A stretch of DNA of 64,000 nt from CAXBNB01 sp040151475 (GTDB lineage: Bacteria; Bacteroidota; Bacteroidia; Cytophagales; Cyclobacteriaceae): positions 1-64,000 of the forward strand of contig NZ_JBDKWG010000108.1 of assembly GCF_040151475.1 (NCBI RefSeq), in the 5' to 3' direction. The notes under the pieces are model-generated. The model had not been told where the DNA came from and did no database searches. It saw only the letters and a program-made list of their open reading frames with translations. The number at the start of each line of letters is the position of its first letter. Position 1 is the first letter of the stretch. Shown in pieces: positions 1-9,800 of this stretch. A program made the position numbers and the translations under genes.

Positions 1-85
1 CCAAGTGATCTTCAGGTAGCCAATCGTTAAGGTCATGTGGCATAAAAGAAACTTGTTCTCTATCCGCTCCAATAAATGATATCAT
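1..85 (-). CDS. Partial transposase, IS1182-like N-terminus, cut by window edge
   Basis: An open frame begins at an ATG at 85-83 and runs off the left edge after 28 codons. It reads MISFIGADREQVSFMPHDL followed by NDWLPEDHL. The pattern of a short start, a 'REQ' run, 'FMP..L.D..PEDH' is the typical opening of IS1182/IS4-type DDE transposases. I recognise it from family memory; the catalytic region lies outside the window. The frame has no obvious ribosome binding site, as is common in insertion sequences. The likely end of the element lies 35-50 bp upstream of the start codon. Confidence 0.6.
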   Translation of the reverse strand, partial: MISFIGADREQVSFMPHDLNDWLPEDHL

Positions 86-242
86 GCCCCAAGATATAAA
101 TAATTGGGTGGTTTATTAAGTCCGACAGACTCCTAGGTAAATCACCTAATTTATCCAATTCAGGAATTCCCTCATAAATAGGAGTTGTGGAAATATGACC
201 TTTGAACCATAATTAAAATGTTTCAAATAAATATAAAAAGCC
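86..242. other. Intergenic; candidate IS end at 120-137
   Basis: Read on the minus strand, 137-120 is GGAGTCTGTCGGACTT-like sequence just in front of the transposase frame, and is a candidate terminal inverted repeat. The other end of the element is not visible, so this cannot be confirmed. Beyond it, a minus-strand frame without a start codon (about 215 down to 137) encodes a peptide beginning GHISTTPIYEGIPELDKLGD, which could be the stump of a gene broken by the insertion. No promoter for the gene at 243 was recognised. Confidence 0.3.
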
Positions 243-797
243 ATGAAAACGACATCCAATTTTTACACCGTGATGATAATAATAGTAAAACTATTGCCTA
301 TTATCATATTATTATTAGTTGCAACTACCTACAGCAATGCGCAAGGAATAAAAGCAACTACTTACATAGAAAAAACTAAAATGTCTCCCAAGCTGGGGCA
401 TTCAATAGGTGTTGTATTTCCTAGCTATCTGGGAGATATGGAGTTGGGTGGGTTTTACCAAAAGTCAATGATTTCCAATAGCGGAGAATACGCTTCAAAC
501 AGATTGATGGAAGAAAAGTTCTATGGTTTTTACATAGGTATTTCTTTTATTCAAACTGAGCGTATTAACGTCAATTTCAACTTGCGTACCGGAACAGTGA
601 ATGATAAATTTTTAGCCATTACACCTTCTGTATTCTCAGATCTAATGATTTCCAAAGCTCTTGGGATAGGAGTAGGACTGGGAATGAGAAATTTGCAGCC
701 TACCTACTCAGGGAGAATAATCTTAAAAATGAGTGGATTGAATGGTGGCTACTCAAAACACAATTACAGCCAGAGAAGAACTTATAAGTATAGATAA
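243..797 (+). CDS. Hypothetical exported protein
   Basis: The 184-residue product starts with a long hydrophobic segment (about residues 9-28, rich in I, L and V) that ends in ATTYSNAQG, a plausible signal peptidase I site, so it is likely exported to the periplasm or outer membrane. The mature part has alternating aromatic and polar residues (GFYQKSM, FYGFYIGISF, INVNFNLRTG) as in small beta-barrel or beta-sandwich outer-membrane proteins of Bacteroidota, but no family is recognised. An internal Met at codon 11 could also serve as start. It stands alone between the IS fragment and a strong terminator at 826-863. Confidence 0.55.
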   Translation: MKTTSNFYTVMIIIVKLLPIIILLLVATTYSNAQGIKATTYIEKTKMSPKLGHSIGVVFPSYLGDMELGGFYQKSMISNSGEYASNRLMEEKFYGFYIGISFIQTERINVNFNLRTGTVNDKFLAITPSVFSDLMISKALGIGVGLGMRNLQPTYSGRIILKMSGLNGGYSKHNYSQRRTYKYR

Positions 798-825
798 CAG
801 TATTTTATTTGAAACATAAAATCCG

Positions 826-863
826 CATGAGTAACAAAATCAGTTTGTTACTCATGTTTTTTT
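826..863 (+). terminator. Rho-independent terminator after the exported protein
   Basis: A perfect 13-bp stem (CATGAGTAACAAA at 826-838, its complement at 844-856) with a 5-nt loop is followed by seven Ts on the plus strand. It ends transcription of the gene at 243 before the convergent kinase gene. Confidence 0.85.
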
Positions 864-866
864 AGT

Positions 867-2042
867 TTATTCATCGCTCAGTGGTAAGATCACAGTGAAT
901 GTCGAACCCTGATTTTCTATACTTTCAACCTTTATAGTGCCCCCATTGGCTTCAGCAAATTCTTTGCAAAGCAAAAGCCCCAGACCACTTCCTTCTTCTC
1001 CTTGTGTGCCGATAGATTTGGTTTTCTTTTCAATTCTAAACAGGTTGTCAATATTCTCTTTTTTGATTCCAATTCCCGAGTCAGAAATGGAGATTTCAAC
1101 AAAACCTTTCTCTTCTTTGGTTGATATGTTGATTTGCCCCTTTTCATGAGTGAATTTTATCGCATTGGTAAACAAATTAACGAAAATGGTATCTAACATG
1201 TGCTTATCTACACGGACTAAATAATTTTCTGTTGGCTCATAGATAAGTTCAATTTTTTTTAATCTGGCTGTAGAGTAAAAATTATCAACCAGATGATTGA
1301 CGAAAGAGTTTACGTTTATCGATTCAGGGTAATTGTTTAGTTTTCCGGTTTGCGATAAAGCCCATTGCAATAGATTGTTTAGCATGGATTTGCCATTTTT
1401 TGAAACTGAATTTAGGGCTTTGGCAGTTTCCAGTATTTTTGAGTCAGATGTAAAATTGTGGGTGGCCTCTATGTGTTTAACCAGTAATTCAGAGTGAGAA
1501 GTGAGTACAAAGAAAGGTGTTTTGAGGTCGTGTGCTATTATGGAGAAAAACAAATCCTTAGTAGCGACCATTTGCTTTAATTTCTCCTGAGATTCATTCA
1601 GGAGCTTATTTGTTTTATTTAGCTCTTCATTCTTATGAAGTAATAGTTCTTTGCTGTACTTGAGTTCAAGGTGTGTTCCTACTCTGGAGAGTAATTCCTG
1701 ACTGTCAAATGGTTTTACAATATAATCCTGAGCACCGGCATTAAAACCCTCTAACATGTCATTTCTTTCAGACTTTGCAGTAAGAAAAATTATTGGTAAG
1801 TCACTTGCAGGTTTAGTTTTTCTTATTTCTTTGCAGGCTTCTATTCCATTCATTACCGGCATCATTACATCTAATAAAATTAGGTCAAAGGTTTCTATTC
1901 TTATTCGATCAATCGCTTGTTCGCCATTTATAGCAAATTCTACTTTGTAATTTTCCCGTCTTAGAATATTACCTAAAACCTGGATGTTTTTGGGGTTGTC
2001 ATCTACTATTAGAATATTAAACTTTTGATTTTCCGGATTCAT
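867..2042 (-). CDS. Hybrid response regulator / histidine kinase
   Basis: The 391-residue cytoplasmic protein has an N-terminal receiver (about 8-122; acidic pair D14-D15, phospho-acceptor D58 in LILLDVMMP, K in IVKPF), a coiled-coil linker (about 125-160), a HisKA domain with H171 in SIIAHDLKTPF, and a HATPase_c domain with the N box NLFTNAIKF and G boxes DSGIGI and GSGLGL. There is no membrane segment. Such REC-HK proteins usually receive phosphate or a regulatory input on the receiver and pass it on by the kinase. The start lies inside the 3' end of the upstream hybrid kinase (26-bp overlap), so the two are translationally coupled and probably act in one relay. No DNA-binding output is present. 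Confidence 0.85.
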   Translation of the reverse strand: MNPENQKFNILIVDDNPKNIQVLGNILRRENYKVEFAINGEQAIDRIRIETFDLILLDVMMPVMNGIEACKEIRKTKPASDLPIIFLTAKSERNDMLEGFNAGAQDYIVKPFDSQELLSRVGTHLELKYSKELLLHKNEELNKTNKLLNESQEKLKQMVATKDLFFSIIAHDLKTPFFVLTSHSELLVKHIEATHNFTSDSKILETAKALNSVSKNGKSMLNNLLQWALSQTGKLNNYPESINVNSFVNHLVDNFYSTARLKKIELIYEPTENYLVRVDKHMLDTIFVNLFTNAIKFTHEKGQINISTKEEKGFVEISISDSGIGIKKENIDNLFRIEKKTKSIGTQGEEGSGLGLLLCKEFAEANGGTIKVESIENQGSTFTVILPLSDE

Positions 2043-4461
2043 TCAGAGTATCGTTTTGGATTTTTATTGTGTATAATTTATTTAGAAGCACAGGAAATTT
2101 CTTCAACAATATGAGCATTCGGTCTATTTCAAAATTATTTACTGCATCAATTATTTCGTTCCCACATGATTTTAACATTTCTACGTTTAAATCATTTCCT
2201 ATTGTTTGCAATTTATGCGCAAATATTTCCACTTCATTAATAGGTTGTTGATGAATAAGTCGCTGGTACGATTCTTTGAGTGCTTCCATTTTTTCAATTA
2301 AAGGGTCTAGTAGATAAGGAACTACATTTATCTCTAAATCCTTAGAATTTTCTGTAACTTCCTCTTTTTTGATCGACCGTATTTTATGTGGTAGTATTTT
2401 TTTTAAAACGGCATGAAATTGATTTAGGAGCACTGGTTTTATTAACAAATCGTCGAATATATTGTAATAATCAGGGTCGCCTGATTGGCTCATTGCAGAT
2501 GCCGTGACCGCCACTACCGGGATAGTTTTCAGCTCAGGATTTCTTTTTAGCAACGCTGTTGCATTTCGTCCGTCCATTATCGGCATTTTGAGGTCTGTAA
2601 GGATAATGTCAGGTTTGAATTCTGTAGCCTTGTCTAGTAGCTCTTTGCCGTTTAATGCCGTGATTATTTCGATTTTGGTGTTTTTGAGTATTTCTTTTAA
2701 ATAATTCAAATTGTGGATGTTGTCATCGGCAATAAGTGCAGTGGTATTTTCAAATTCTAAAATTTCATGTTTTTCTAGGATAGGGATGTTTTTCCCGGAT
2801 CCACTTTTTACACTATCAAATGTAATAGTAAAAGTAGTGCCTTTTTGAACTTCAGACTTAAATGTGATTTCACCAAGCATCAGATCTACGAGTTTTTTTA
2901 CTATAAAAAGCCCTAAACCCGCTCCAGGATTATAGTCGGTACTTGCAACATTCTCCTGGCTGAAATCATTGAATATTTTATCTTGAAAGTCAGGACTAAT
3001 CCCTATGCCACTATCTTCTACTTCGAACACTAGTTTGGTTAATTTATTTTTGTTCAGGTAAAAAGAAGAATCTGCCATGACTCGAATCATAACAAAACCT
3101 GTTTGTGTAAATTTGAGAGAATTTCCTATCAGGTTCATTAGCACTTGCCTCAGCCTGGCTTCATCAAATACTATAAACTCTGGCACATCTGTACCAATTT
3201 CAACAAATAATTCAATACCTTTTTCCTGTATTTTTCCTTTAAAGACATTTATTATTTCATCAATAAAAGAAGTGACATGTAGTTCTTTGAAGTTTAGTTC
3301 TAATTTCCCAGAATCTATTTTTGATATATCAATGATGTCATTTATAAGTTCCAGAAGAGCTTTTCCGCTTGATTTGATAGATTTTAGATAGCTTTGCTGA
3401 GTTGTGTTAAGCTCACTTTTTGCAAGGAGATCGCTAAATCCCAGTACCGAATTTAGTGGAGTTCTCAAATCATGGCTTATGTTGGCAACAAAGGTACTTT
3501 TGGCCTTACTGGCTTCTTCAGCAAATTTTTTGGCTTGTATTAATTTTAATTCTGCATTTTTTTGACGGGTTACATTTTCTACCGCCAGAATTGCATTGTA
3601 GCTTCCTTTGTCACCAAAGCGTGTAACTTTTATCAGATACCATATTTGACTGTCCTTTACTTTGACGGGGTAAAACTGCTCAAAATCCTTATGATCACCA
3701 CTTAGTACCAAATTGAGGCTTTCTTTGAACATATTCAACTCAGACCTGCTATTGGGCTGACTTAGAACCGGTTGGTTTAAATAATTTTCACTTTCGTGGC
3801 AATAAGGGAAACTATTTCCACTTAAGTTTTTTAGCTTTTTCCAATTTTGATTTACAAATATTATTTTTCCTGTATGGTCTAATACAGCTATATGAGCTGA
3901 ATATGAGTTGATTATGAGTTGAGAGAATTCTGTCGATTCTTTTAGTGCTTCGTTGGTTATTTTTAGTTGTTTGGTTCTTTCATTTACCCTTTCTTCCAGT
4001 TCGAGATTGATATTTTCCAGTTTTTTTTGATTGATACTTAGATCCTCATTGACAGTTTTTAACTCATCAATGAGTAGCTCGTTTTGTTCTTTTAGATTGT
4101 AAAAGGCAATGCATTTTTTGATTATCTCGTTGAGCTCTTCGGTATTGAGGGGTTTGGAACAGTAGTAATGAATGTTACCGTTATTAATAGCTTCTTTGAG
4201 CAATTCCATATCACCATATCCGGTGAAGAGTACCCGCATGATATTAGAATGCCTTTCCTTGACTTTTTCTAATAATTCAATCCCTGAAAGTCCTGGCATC
4301 CTTTGGTCCGACACCAATACCTGAACTTTGTTATTTTCTAATAACTCAAGTGCCTGATTGGCAGATTCTGCTGTAATAATATTATAATCCCATTGAAAGG
4401 AGCTTTTGAAGACCCTTAAGTTGGCAGGTTCATCATCGACATATAAAATGGTATTTTCCAT
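2017..4461 (-). CDS. Hybrid histidine kinase REC-PAS-HK-REC-Hpt-like
   Basis: Order of domains: receiver 1-115 (D52 in VLVSDQRMPG, the RpfG/CheY type), coiled coil about 120-170, PAS about 180-295, HisKA with FVANISHDLRTPL, HATPase_c (N box NLIGNSLKF, GAGLGLF), a second receiver about 565-690 (IILTDLKMPIMDG) and a C-terminal helical Hpt-like domain with the candidate phospho-His in FAHKLQTIG. It therefore holds all parts of a phosphorelay in one soluble polypeptide. An ATG 15 bp upstream (4476) would also be in frame. I chose 4461 because the receiver begins directly after it and a candidate -10-like box sits only about 8 bp before 4476. It overlaps the following kinase gene by 26 bp. Confidence 0.85.
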   Translation of the reverse strand: MENTILYVDDEPANLRVFKSSFQWDYNIITAESANQALELLENNKVQVLVSDQRMPGLSGIELLEKVKERHSNIMRVLFTGYGDMELLKEAINNGNIHYYCSKPLNTEELNEIIKKCIAFYNLKEQNELLIDELKTVNEDLSINQKKLENINLELEERVNERTKQLKITNEALKESTEFSQLIINSYSAHIAVLDHTGKIIFVNQNWKKLKNLSGNSFPYCHESENYLNQPVLSQPNSRSELNMFKESLNLVLSGDHKDFEQFYPVKVKDSQIWYLIKVTRFGDKGSYNAILAVENVTRQKNAELKLIQAKKFAEEASKAKSTFVANISHDLRTPLNSVLGFSDLLAKSELNTTQQSYLKSIKSSGKALLELINDIIDISKIDSGKLELNFKELHVTSFIDEIINVFKGKIQEKGIELFVEIGTDVPEFIVFDEARLRQVLMNLIGNSLKFTQTGFVMIRVMADSSFYLNKNKLTKLVFEVEDSGIGISPDFQDKIFNDFSQENVASTDYNPGAGLGLFIVKKLVDLMLGEITFKSEVQKGTTFTITFDSVKSGSGKNIPILEKHEILEFENTTALIADDNIHNLNYLKEILKNTKIEIITALNGKELLDKATEFKPDIILTDLKMPIMDGRNATALLKRNPELKTIPVVAVTASAMSQSGDPDYYNIFDDLLIKPVLLNQFHAVLKKILPHKIRSIKKEEVTENSKDLEINVVPYLLDPLIEKMEALKESYQRLIHQQPINEVEIFAHKLQTIGNDLNVEMLKSCGNEIIDAVNNFEIDRMLILLKKFPVLLNKLYTIKIQNDTLNESGKSKV

Positions 4462-4483
4462 AATATTTTTTTCCATAGCATTA

Positions 4484-4491
4484 TAAAGTTA
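4484..4491 (-). promoter_or_regulatory. Candidate -7 box for the hybrid kinase pair
   Basis: On the minus strand TAACTTTA matches the Bacteroidota TAnnTTTG box at 7 of 8 positions, with a TTG 18 nt upstream. A start site around 4477 would favour the ATG at 4461. Sequence match only. Confidence 0.35.
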
Positions 4492-4779
4492 TAATATTTA
4501 TATTCATAACAACATATCTGTTAGGTATTTTTAGGGAAATCAAAAAAAGTTAGTAAAATATCTTGGCATAAGAAACAGATCTAATAAATACCCAAAGTTA
4601 GAGTGATAATTTATTAGCAATACTGATTTTGCGGTGACTGTATGGTGGATATAGAAACTTGTTTATGACCTTTAAACCACAAAAATAAGCACTTTTACTT
4701 TTAAAAAGCATGTTATAGTTGGTGAAAAAAATACTTTTTTTGGTATTAAGAGGAAGGAGTTTATGTCTTTGTGGCAATT

Positions 4780-4823
4780 AAGTGAGGAGTTAAAAATATC
4801 GTTTGGGTATTTTTAACTCACTT
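4780..4823 (-). terminator. AT-rich stem-loop downstream of the CheY-like gene
   Basis: The arms at 4780-4798 and 4808-4823 pair over 16 bp with one 3-nt bulge (AAGTGA...GTTAAAAATA). It lies 19 bp past the stop codon at 4842 on the minus strand, without a T-run, so termination is likely but not certain. The rest of the 4492-4779 gap is AT-rich and shows no gene. Confidence 0.45.
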
Positions 4824-4841
4824 ATATAGGTGATTTAATTG

Positions 4842-5246
4842 CTAAAATCTATTCGGAAAGTGTTCATGTAGGATTTCATTGATTAGCTCACTACTTAAAG
4901 GCTTGCTTTTGAATCCGGAAATTTCCGGAATTAATTCAGCTCGTTCTCTGTCTGCCGGATTTAGAGATGTGGTAAGCATAACTAATACGATTTCTGCTTG
5001 TTGTGAGGAAGGTAGTTTTGAGTATTCTTCTAAAAATTCCCAACCATTAATTCCCGGCGTGTTGATATCTAGTAAGATAAGGTCAGGTTTATTTGATTCA
5101 CCCTTTAAAAATATCAGAGCATCCATTGCTGTTTGGCAGATTTTTATATTTTCTGTGCAATTGACTTCATCTAGTGCCATCTGGTTAATGAAATTGGTTG
5201 CTTCGTCATCATCTATTAGTAATACACAACTTAGTTTTCTTTTCAT
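4842..5246 (-). CDS. Stand-alone CheY-like receiver protein
   Basis: A single receiver domain of 134 residues with acidic pocket LLIDDDEATN, phospho-acceptor Asp in LILLDINTPGING, the switch Thr in VMLTTS and the conserved Lys in GFKSKPL. The N-terminal 'DDDEATNFINQMAL' style and the INTPGINGWEF block are typical of the Bacteroidota family of free receivers often encoded next to hybrid kinases. It has no output domain, so it probably carries phosphate to an Hpt domain or acts by protein contact. It lies between the hybrid kinase pair and the membrane-anchored receiver, all on the minus strand, with its own non-coding flanks of 365 and 199 bp. Confidence 0.85.
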   Translation of the reverse strand: MKRKLSCVLLIDDDEATNFINQMALDEVNCTENIKICQTAMDALIFLKGESNKPDLILLDINTPGINGWEFLEEYSKLPSSQQAEIVLVMLTTSLNPADRERAELIPEISGFKSKPLSSELINEILHEHFPNRF

Positions 5247-5445
5247 TTTTTGATAGCTATGATGAAGTAAAGAGTACTGCCTTTAATGATATTATAATTC
5301 CTCTTTTGTCATAAATAAGTAACATGGTTTATTTTCTTAAATCATGTGTTGCATAGCAAACATAAATCTTATACCTTATAAAGAGAGGTGAAAATAGAGA
5401 TATTAATGATTTCTCCTGATTATTAGTCAATTGATTGTAATGGTC

Positions 5446-6096
5446 TTAGACGAAATTTAAAGTATCTGCTTTGTTGAGCATTTGTTTGAATAGGATGAGC
5501 ATGTGTCTGGAATAATAGCAGCCTCCGTCCAAAACAGAGTTTATAGCACTTTTGATGTCACTATCCATATATTCTTTATCCAAATACCCTGAAGCTCCGG
5601 AATTGATTATTGATTTTAGTTGATCAGTGCCATTGAACATGGTGAGTGTCAATACTTTTATGCCGGGATAGTCTCTTTTGATAACCTTACACAGTTCTAT
5701 TCCATTCATTTCGGGCATGTCAATATCTGTGATTACCATATCGAATTTGTGGTTTTTTAAAAGAGATAGAGCTTCTTTACCATTTTTTGCTTCATGAGTT
5801 ACCCGGAAAGACTTTTCATCTTTAAGTTTGTTTTGTATTAATTCCCTTACCAGTGGCTCATCTTCTACTATCAATATTTTCTTGTAAGATTTTCTAAAAT
5901 TACTCACATTAAATGTCAGATGCTTTTTTGCCAGCATAGATATGCCTATGATAAATAAGACACCAAGTAAAGTATCGAAAAAGATCAAACTCAAACCATA
6001 ACGTTCAATCATAGTATAAAGAACTTCTAGCAATACCCAACTGGTTGCGATAAATGATAGTATTGTTTTCATAATATTGTTTTTAGATTTTAACAT
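5446..6096 (-). CDS. Membrane-anchored receiver protein without output domain
   Basis: The 216-residue product has two predicted membrane helices (about 12-30 and 35-56, the first in SFIATSWVLLEVLY) and then a NarL-type receiver (about 72-195; D79, D124 in MVITDIDMPEMNG, Thr in TLTMF, Lys in GYLDKEY). The receiver is close in style to that of the next gene (ITDIDMPEMNG versus MTDIDMPEMDG), but the LuxR-type helix-turn-helix is absent; the chain ends about 20 residues past the receiver. The N-terminal helix pair resembles the membrane region at the start of some Bacteroidota adenylate cyclase and HTH proteins. An in-frame ATG at 6072 is an alternative start. A receiver tethered to the inner membrane may sequester or compete for phosphate. 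Confidence 0.75.
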   Translation of the reverse strand: MLKSKNNIMKTILSFIATSWVLLEVLYTMIERYGLSLIFFDTLLGVLFIIGISMLAKKHLTFNVSNFRKSYKKILIVEDEPLVRELIQNKLKDEKSFRVTHEAKNGKEALSLLKNHKFDMVITDIDMPEMNGIELCKVIKRDYPGIKVLTLTMFNGTDQLKSIINSGASGYLDKEYMDSDIKSAINSVLDGGCYYSRHMLILFKQMLNKADTLNFV

Positions 6097-6168
6097 ATGA
6101 CAAAGCTACCTCAAGGCTATCTGGTGTGTATTGGGGAAATAAGGATATTGATATTTTAGGAATTTTAC

Positions 6169-6822
6169 CTACTCCAGATCATCAAATAAATTTCGTTCCA
6201 GAGCATGCATCACAAGGCCAACAATATTTTTGGCTCCTGTTTTTCCAAGTATGTTTTGTTTGTGGGCATCTACAGTTCGTTTACTTATGAATAACTTATC
6301 TGCAATTTCTTCATTTGAATGCTCTTGAATAATCAATTTGAGAACTTCCAGTTCTCTGGATGTTAGAGGTTGTTCAAGTACAGTTCTGGTTTTTACTTTG
6401 GGTTTTCCTCCCATAGTATTCATTATGGAGTTTGTGATTGTTTGGGAATAGTAATTTTGACCATTCATTACTGTGTGAATGGCTTTTAATATTTCTTCCT
6501 GACCAGCTTCTTTTGAGATATAGCCGGACACTCCTGCTTTTAGCATTTTTTTGACATAAGAAGTGTCGGTGAGCATAGAAAGGACCAGAATTTTTTGATC
6601 GGGTTGGTTCGCTAATATCTTAGAAGATAAGGTAATCCCATCCATTTCGGGCATGTCTATGTCTGTCATGATCAGATCAAATTGAGAGTGTTTACATTTG
6701 TCCAATGCTTCCTGACCATTTGAGGCTTCCTCAACAGTCATATTCTGACCATCTATATAAGACTTTATGATATCTCTAATCATTTTGTGGTCATCTACGA
6801 TCAATATTTTTTTGTTGTCCAT
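6169..6822 (-). CDS. NarL/LuxR-family response regulator
   Basis: The 217-residue protein has an N-terminal receiver (1-120; D10-D11, phospho-acceptor D54 in LIMTDIDMPEMDG, Lys in GYISKEA) and a C-terminal GerE/LuxR helix-turn-helix (about 150-212, with LTSRELEVLKLI and the recognition region ISKRTVDAHKQNIL). It is the only DNA-binding output in the signalling group and starts 11 bp after the stop of the large PAS kinase gene, so kinase and regulator form a two-gene operon and most likely a cognate pair. Targets cannot be read from the sequence. Confidence 0.9.
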   Translation of the reverse strand: MDNKKILIVDDHKMIRDIIKSYIDGQNMTVEEASNGQEALDKCKHSQFDLIMTDIDMPEMDGITLSSKILANQPDQKILVLSMLTDTSYVKKMLKAGVSGYISKEAGQEEILKAIHTVMNGQNYYSQTITNSIMNTMGGKPKVKTRTVLEQPLTSRELEVLKLIIQEHSNEEIADKLFISKRTVDAHKQNILGKTGAKNIVGLVMHALERNLFDDLE

Positions 6823-6833
6823 GATTTTTATTG

Positions 6834-9800
6834 TTATGATCTTGGTAAGATTATTCTAAATTCTGTCCCTCGTTTTGGGGCAGTGATTACCAGAATCTCA
6901 CCCCCATGTTTTTCTATTATACCATAGGTAATAGACAATCCTAATCCTAACCCCTTGCCTACTTCCTTGGTAGTATAAAATGGATCAAATATTTTATTTT
7001 TAGTTTTTTTCGTCATACCCATGCCATTGTCTTTTATGCTAATGACTACCTTACCATAAGGTATGCTTGTTTCTATAGTTATTCTTCCTTTGCCCTCTGT
7101 CGCTTCTATAGCATTTCCAATAATGTTTAAAAATACTTGGTTAAGTTGGCTTGGAAAACATTTTACCATATCAATTTTATCACTGTACTTCTTTTTTATG
7201 ATAATTTTGTCATTGAGTTTACCTCTTAATAGCATCAGTGATGAATCAAGACCTTCGTGAAGGTTGTATAGTCTTTTCCTGTCTTTATCTATTCTGGAGA
7301 AAGTTCTTAATCCTTTTACTACTTCAGTAGCTCTTTCTGCACCCAATTTAATGTCGCTAAGCAACTCTGGTATTGTATTGATTTTTTCTTCAAACGAGTT
7401 TGCTTGTTTTGATTTTTCGATTTTCTCCAGATCTAACTCTATGTTTTCACCTTTTGATAAAAAATTATACCTTGTAATTATTGGCTGGATGTCGTTGATT
7501 ATCCTTTCCAGATTATTAATACCAGCATAAATAAAGTTCATTGGGTTGTTTATTTCATGAGCTAACCCGGCGGTTAAAAGACCCAAGGATGCCATTTTTT
7601 CTTGCTGTATCAACTGAGACTGTGTTTTTTTTATCTTGATTAATGCGTTTTGAAGCTCTTTGGTTCTTTCTTCTACGGCTAGTTCAAGATTTTTATTAAG
7701 GCGTCTGACTTCATTTTCAGCTGCTTTTGATTTGCTCAAATCTACTGCTGTGTTTAGTATCAACCTTTTGCCATCTTCCGTGTAACCCAAAGGTGTAGAG
7801 TGGAAATTCCAAATCCTTTTTTTTCCTCTTCTATCAGTTATTTCTGACTCTCCGTTGTTGAAGGTTTCATTGTAAGTAAACAAATTGTCTATGTAATCTT
7901 TATCGATTACCTTTTCCTTTCCAAAAGCTAGTTTTGTCCATTTTTCTATCGTAGATATTTCATTTAATGAATATCCTGAATAATTTTTCCAACCCTGGCT
8001 AATTCTATGAACTTTCCCATCTTCGTCATGTATCATTATTGGAATTGGAGCTAGTTCGATAGCTCGTTGCAATCTGTTTTCACTTTCTATGAGTTTGAGT
8101 TCTTGATTTTTTTCTTCCGTAACGTCTGTTTCAATGACAATGTACCCCTCTTTTTGATTGTTGGATATTAGAGGAACGATGTTACACTTGAAATAACGAT
8201 CTGATAAAACTCCTTTATGATTGAAATGAACATTTTTGCTAGACTTCAATTTTTTAATAACCACCTCCTTGAGCTCATATCCATTTGATATAAAATCGAA
8301 ATAATTAGAGCCCAGATATGATTTTACAGAGATTTTGTTTTTGAGTATATCCTTAGAAAATTGATTTATGTTAATTACATTAAATTGATTATCAAGAACT
8401 TGTACTTTGTCAGAGGAATTGTGAAAAAGAGAAAGCCATTTTTGTTGATTCTCTAACAGTTTCATTTCTGTTTTTTTCCTTTCCGTAATATCTTGACTAA
8501 TCCCAATGATTTTGTGTACTTTTCCTTTTTCGTTCTTAACTGTGAGCCCGGAAGAATAAATGTATATTTCACCCTTGGTAGGATGGAATATCCTATATTC
8601 AGTTTTTCTGGATTTATTGTTTGGAATTTTCGTCCAGTTTTCCCAAAAAACTTTATCCTTGTCTTCAGGGTGAGTTCTTTCCAGGATTTTTTCAATGGTT
8701 ACCTTTTCTTTCCATCTGAATCCAAATATTTTATAAAGTTCTTGTGACCATAATACAACCTCATGCGATTCTATATAGGTTTCCCATGATCCCAATTGGG
8801 CAATTTTCTGAGACTCCTTCAGGTTTTTTTCACTATGTTCCAGGGCTATAGAAGATATTTTTGATTCTGTAATATCTCTGGCTGAGCAAAACAATAATCC
8901 TGTAGATGTATCAGGAGTAACACACCATCTCAGGTATTTATAGCTCCCGTTTTTGCATCTGTAGCGGTTGTCAAAATTCACCGTAGTTTTTCCATCAGCC
9001 AGCTTTTTTTCTTCTTTGGCAGTGTCGGCTCTATCCATTGGATGTACAAAGTCCATAAAAGGTCGTTCAAGAAGTTCTTTTTCACTATATCCTAGTGTTC
9101 TAAGAAATGATTTGTTGACTTTTTTGAAATAACCATCGGTACTCGCTATTCCAAACATATCATTACCTACGGAGAAGAATTTTTTATACTCATCTAATTC
9201 TTTATCAATTCTTTTACGATTGGTAATGTCTTTAATGATCAATATATAATGGGTCAGCTTCTTGTCTTCGTTGAAAATGGGGTTAAGTGAAATATAGTTC
9301 CAAATTAGTGAGCCATCTTTTTTGTGATGGAGCACTTCTCCTTTGTATGATCCATGGTTGGCTATTGCCTCATTTATTTCTTTGGCAGCTTTGGGATTTG
9401 TTTTTCCTCCATATACGAAGCTTACCTTTTGTCCTATTATTTCTTTTTTGTTATATCCTGACAGTGCAGCAAACCTGCTGTTGCTGAATACTATTGGTTT
9501 TCCGGGTAACTTTGGGTCGATGAGTATTATTCCGTCATTTGCGGATTCCAGAGTACTGTCTTTTATTGCTCCAAATTCATTTTCTTGTTTTGAAATGTCT
9601 TTAACCGTGGCGTGAATAATTCTTATTTCATTTACTGGTATTGAAGTAAAACTGCATTCCACGTCAATTTTAGAATTGTTCTTATGAGTTACAAAAGATT
9701 TAAATTTCAAGCATTTCTGATTTGTTAGCTTGCTTAAATCACTTAGGATAATTTTGTTTTTCTTATTGTTGATGCTTTCAATAAGATTTTTACCAAGTAG

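Noticed and set aside
9300..9620. A photoactive LOV domain in the second PAS segment of the large kinase
   Set aside because: The motif has no Cys at the flavin-binding position, so it is an ordinary PAS.
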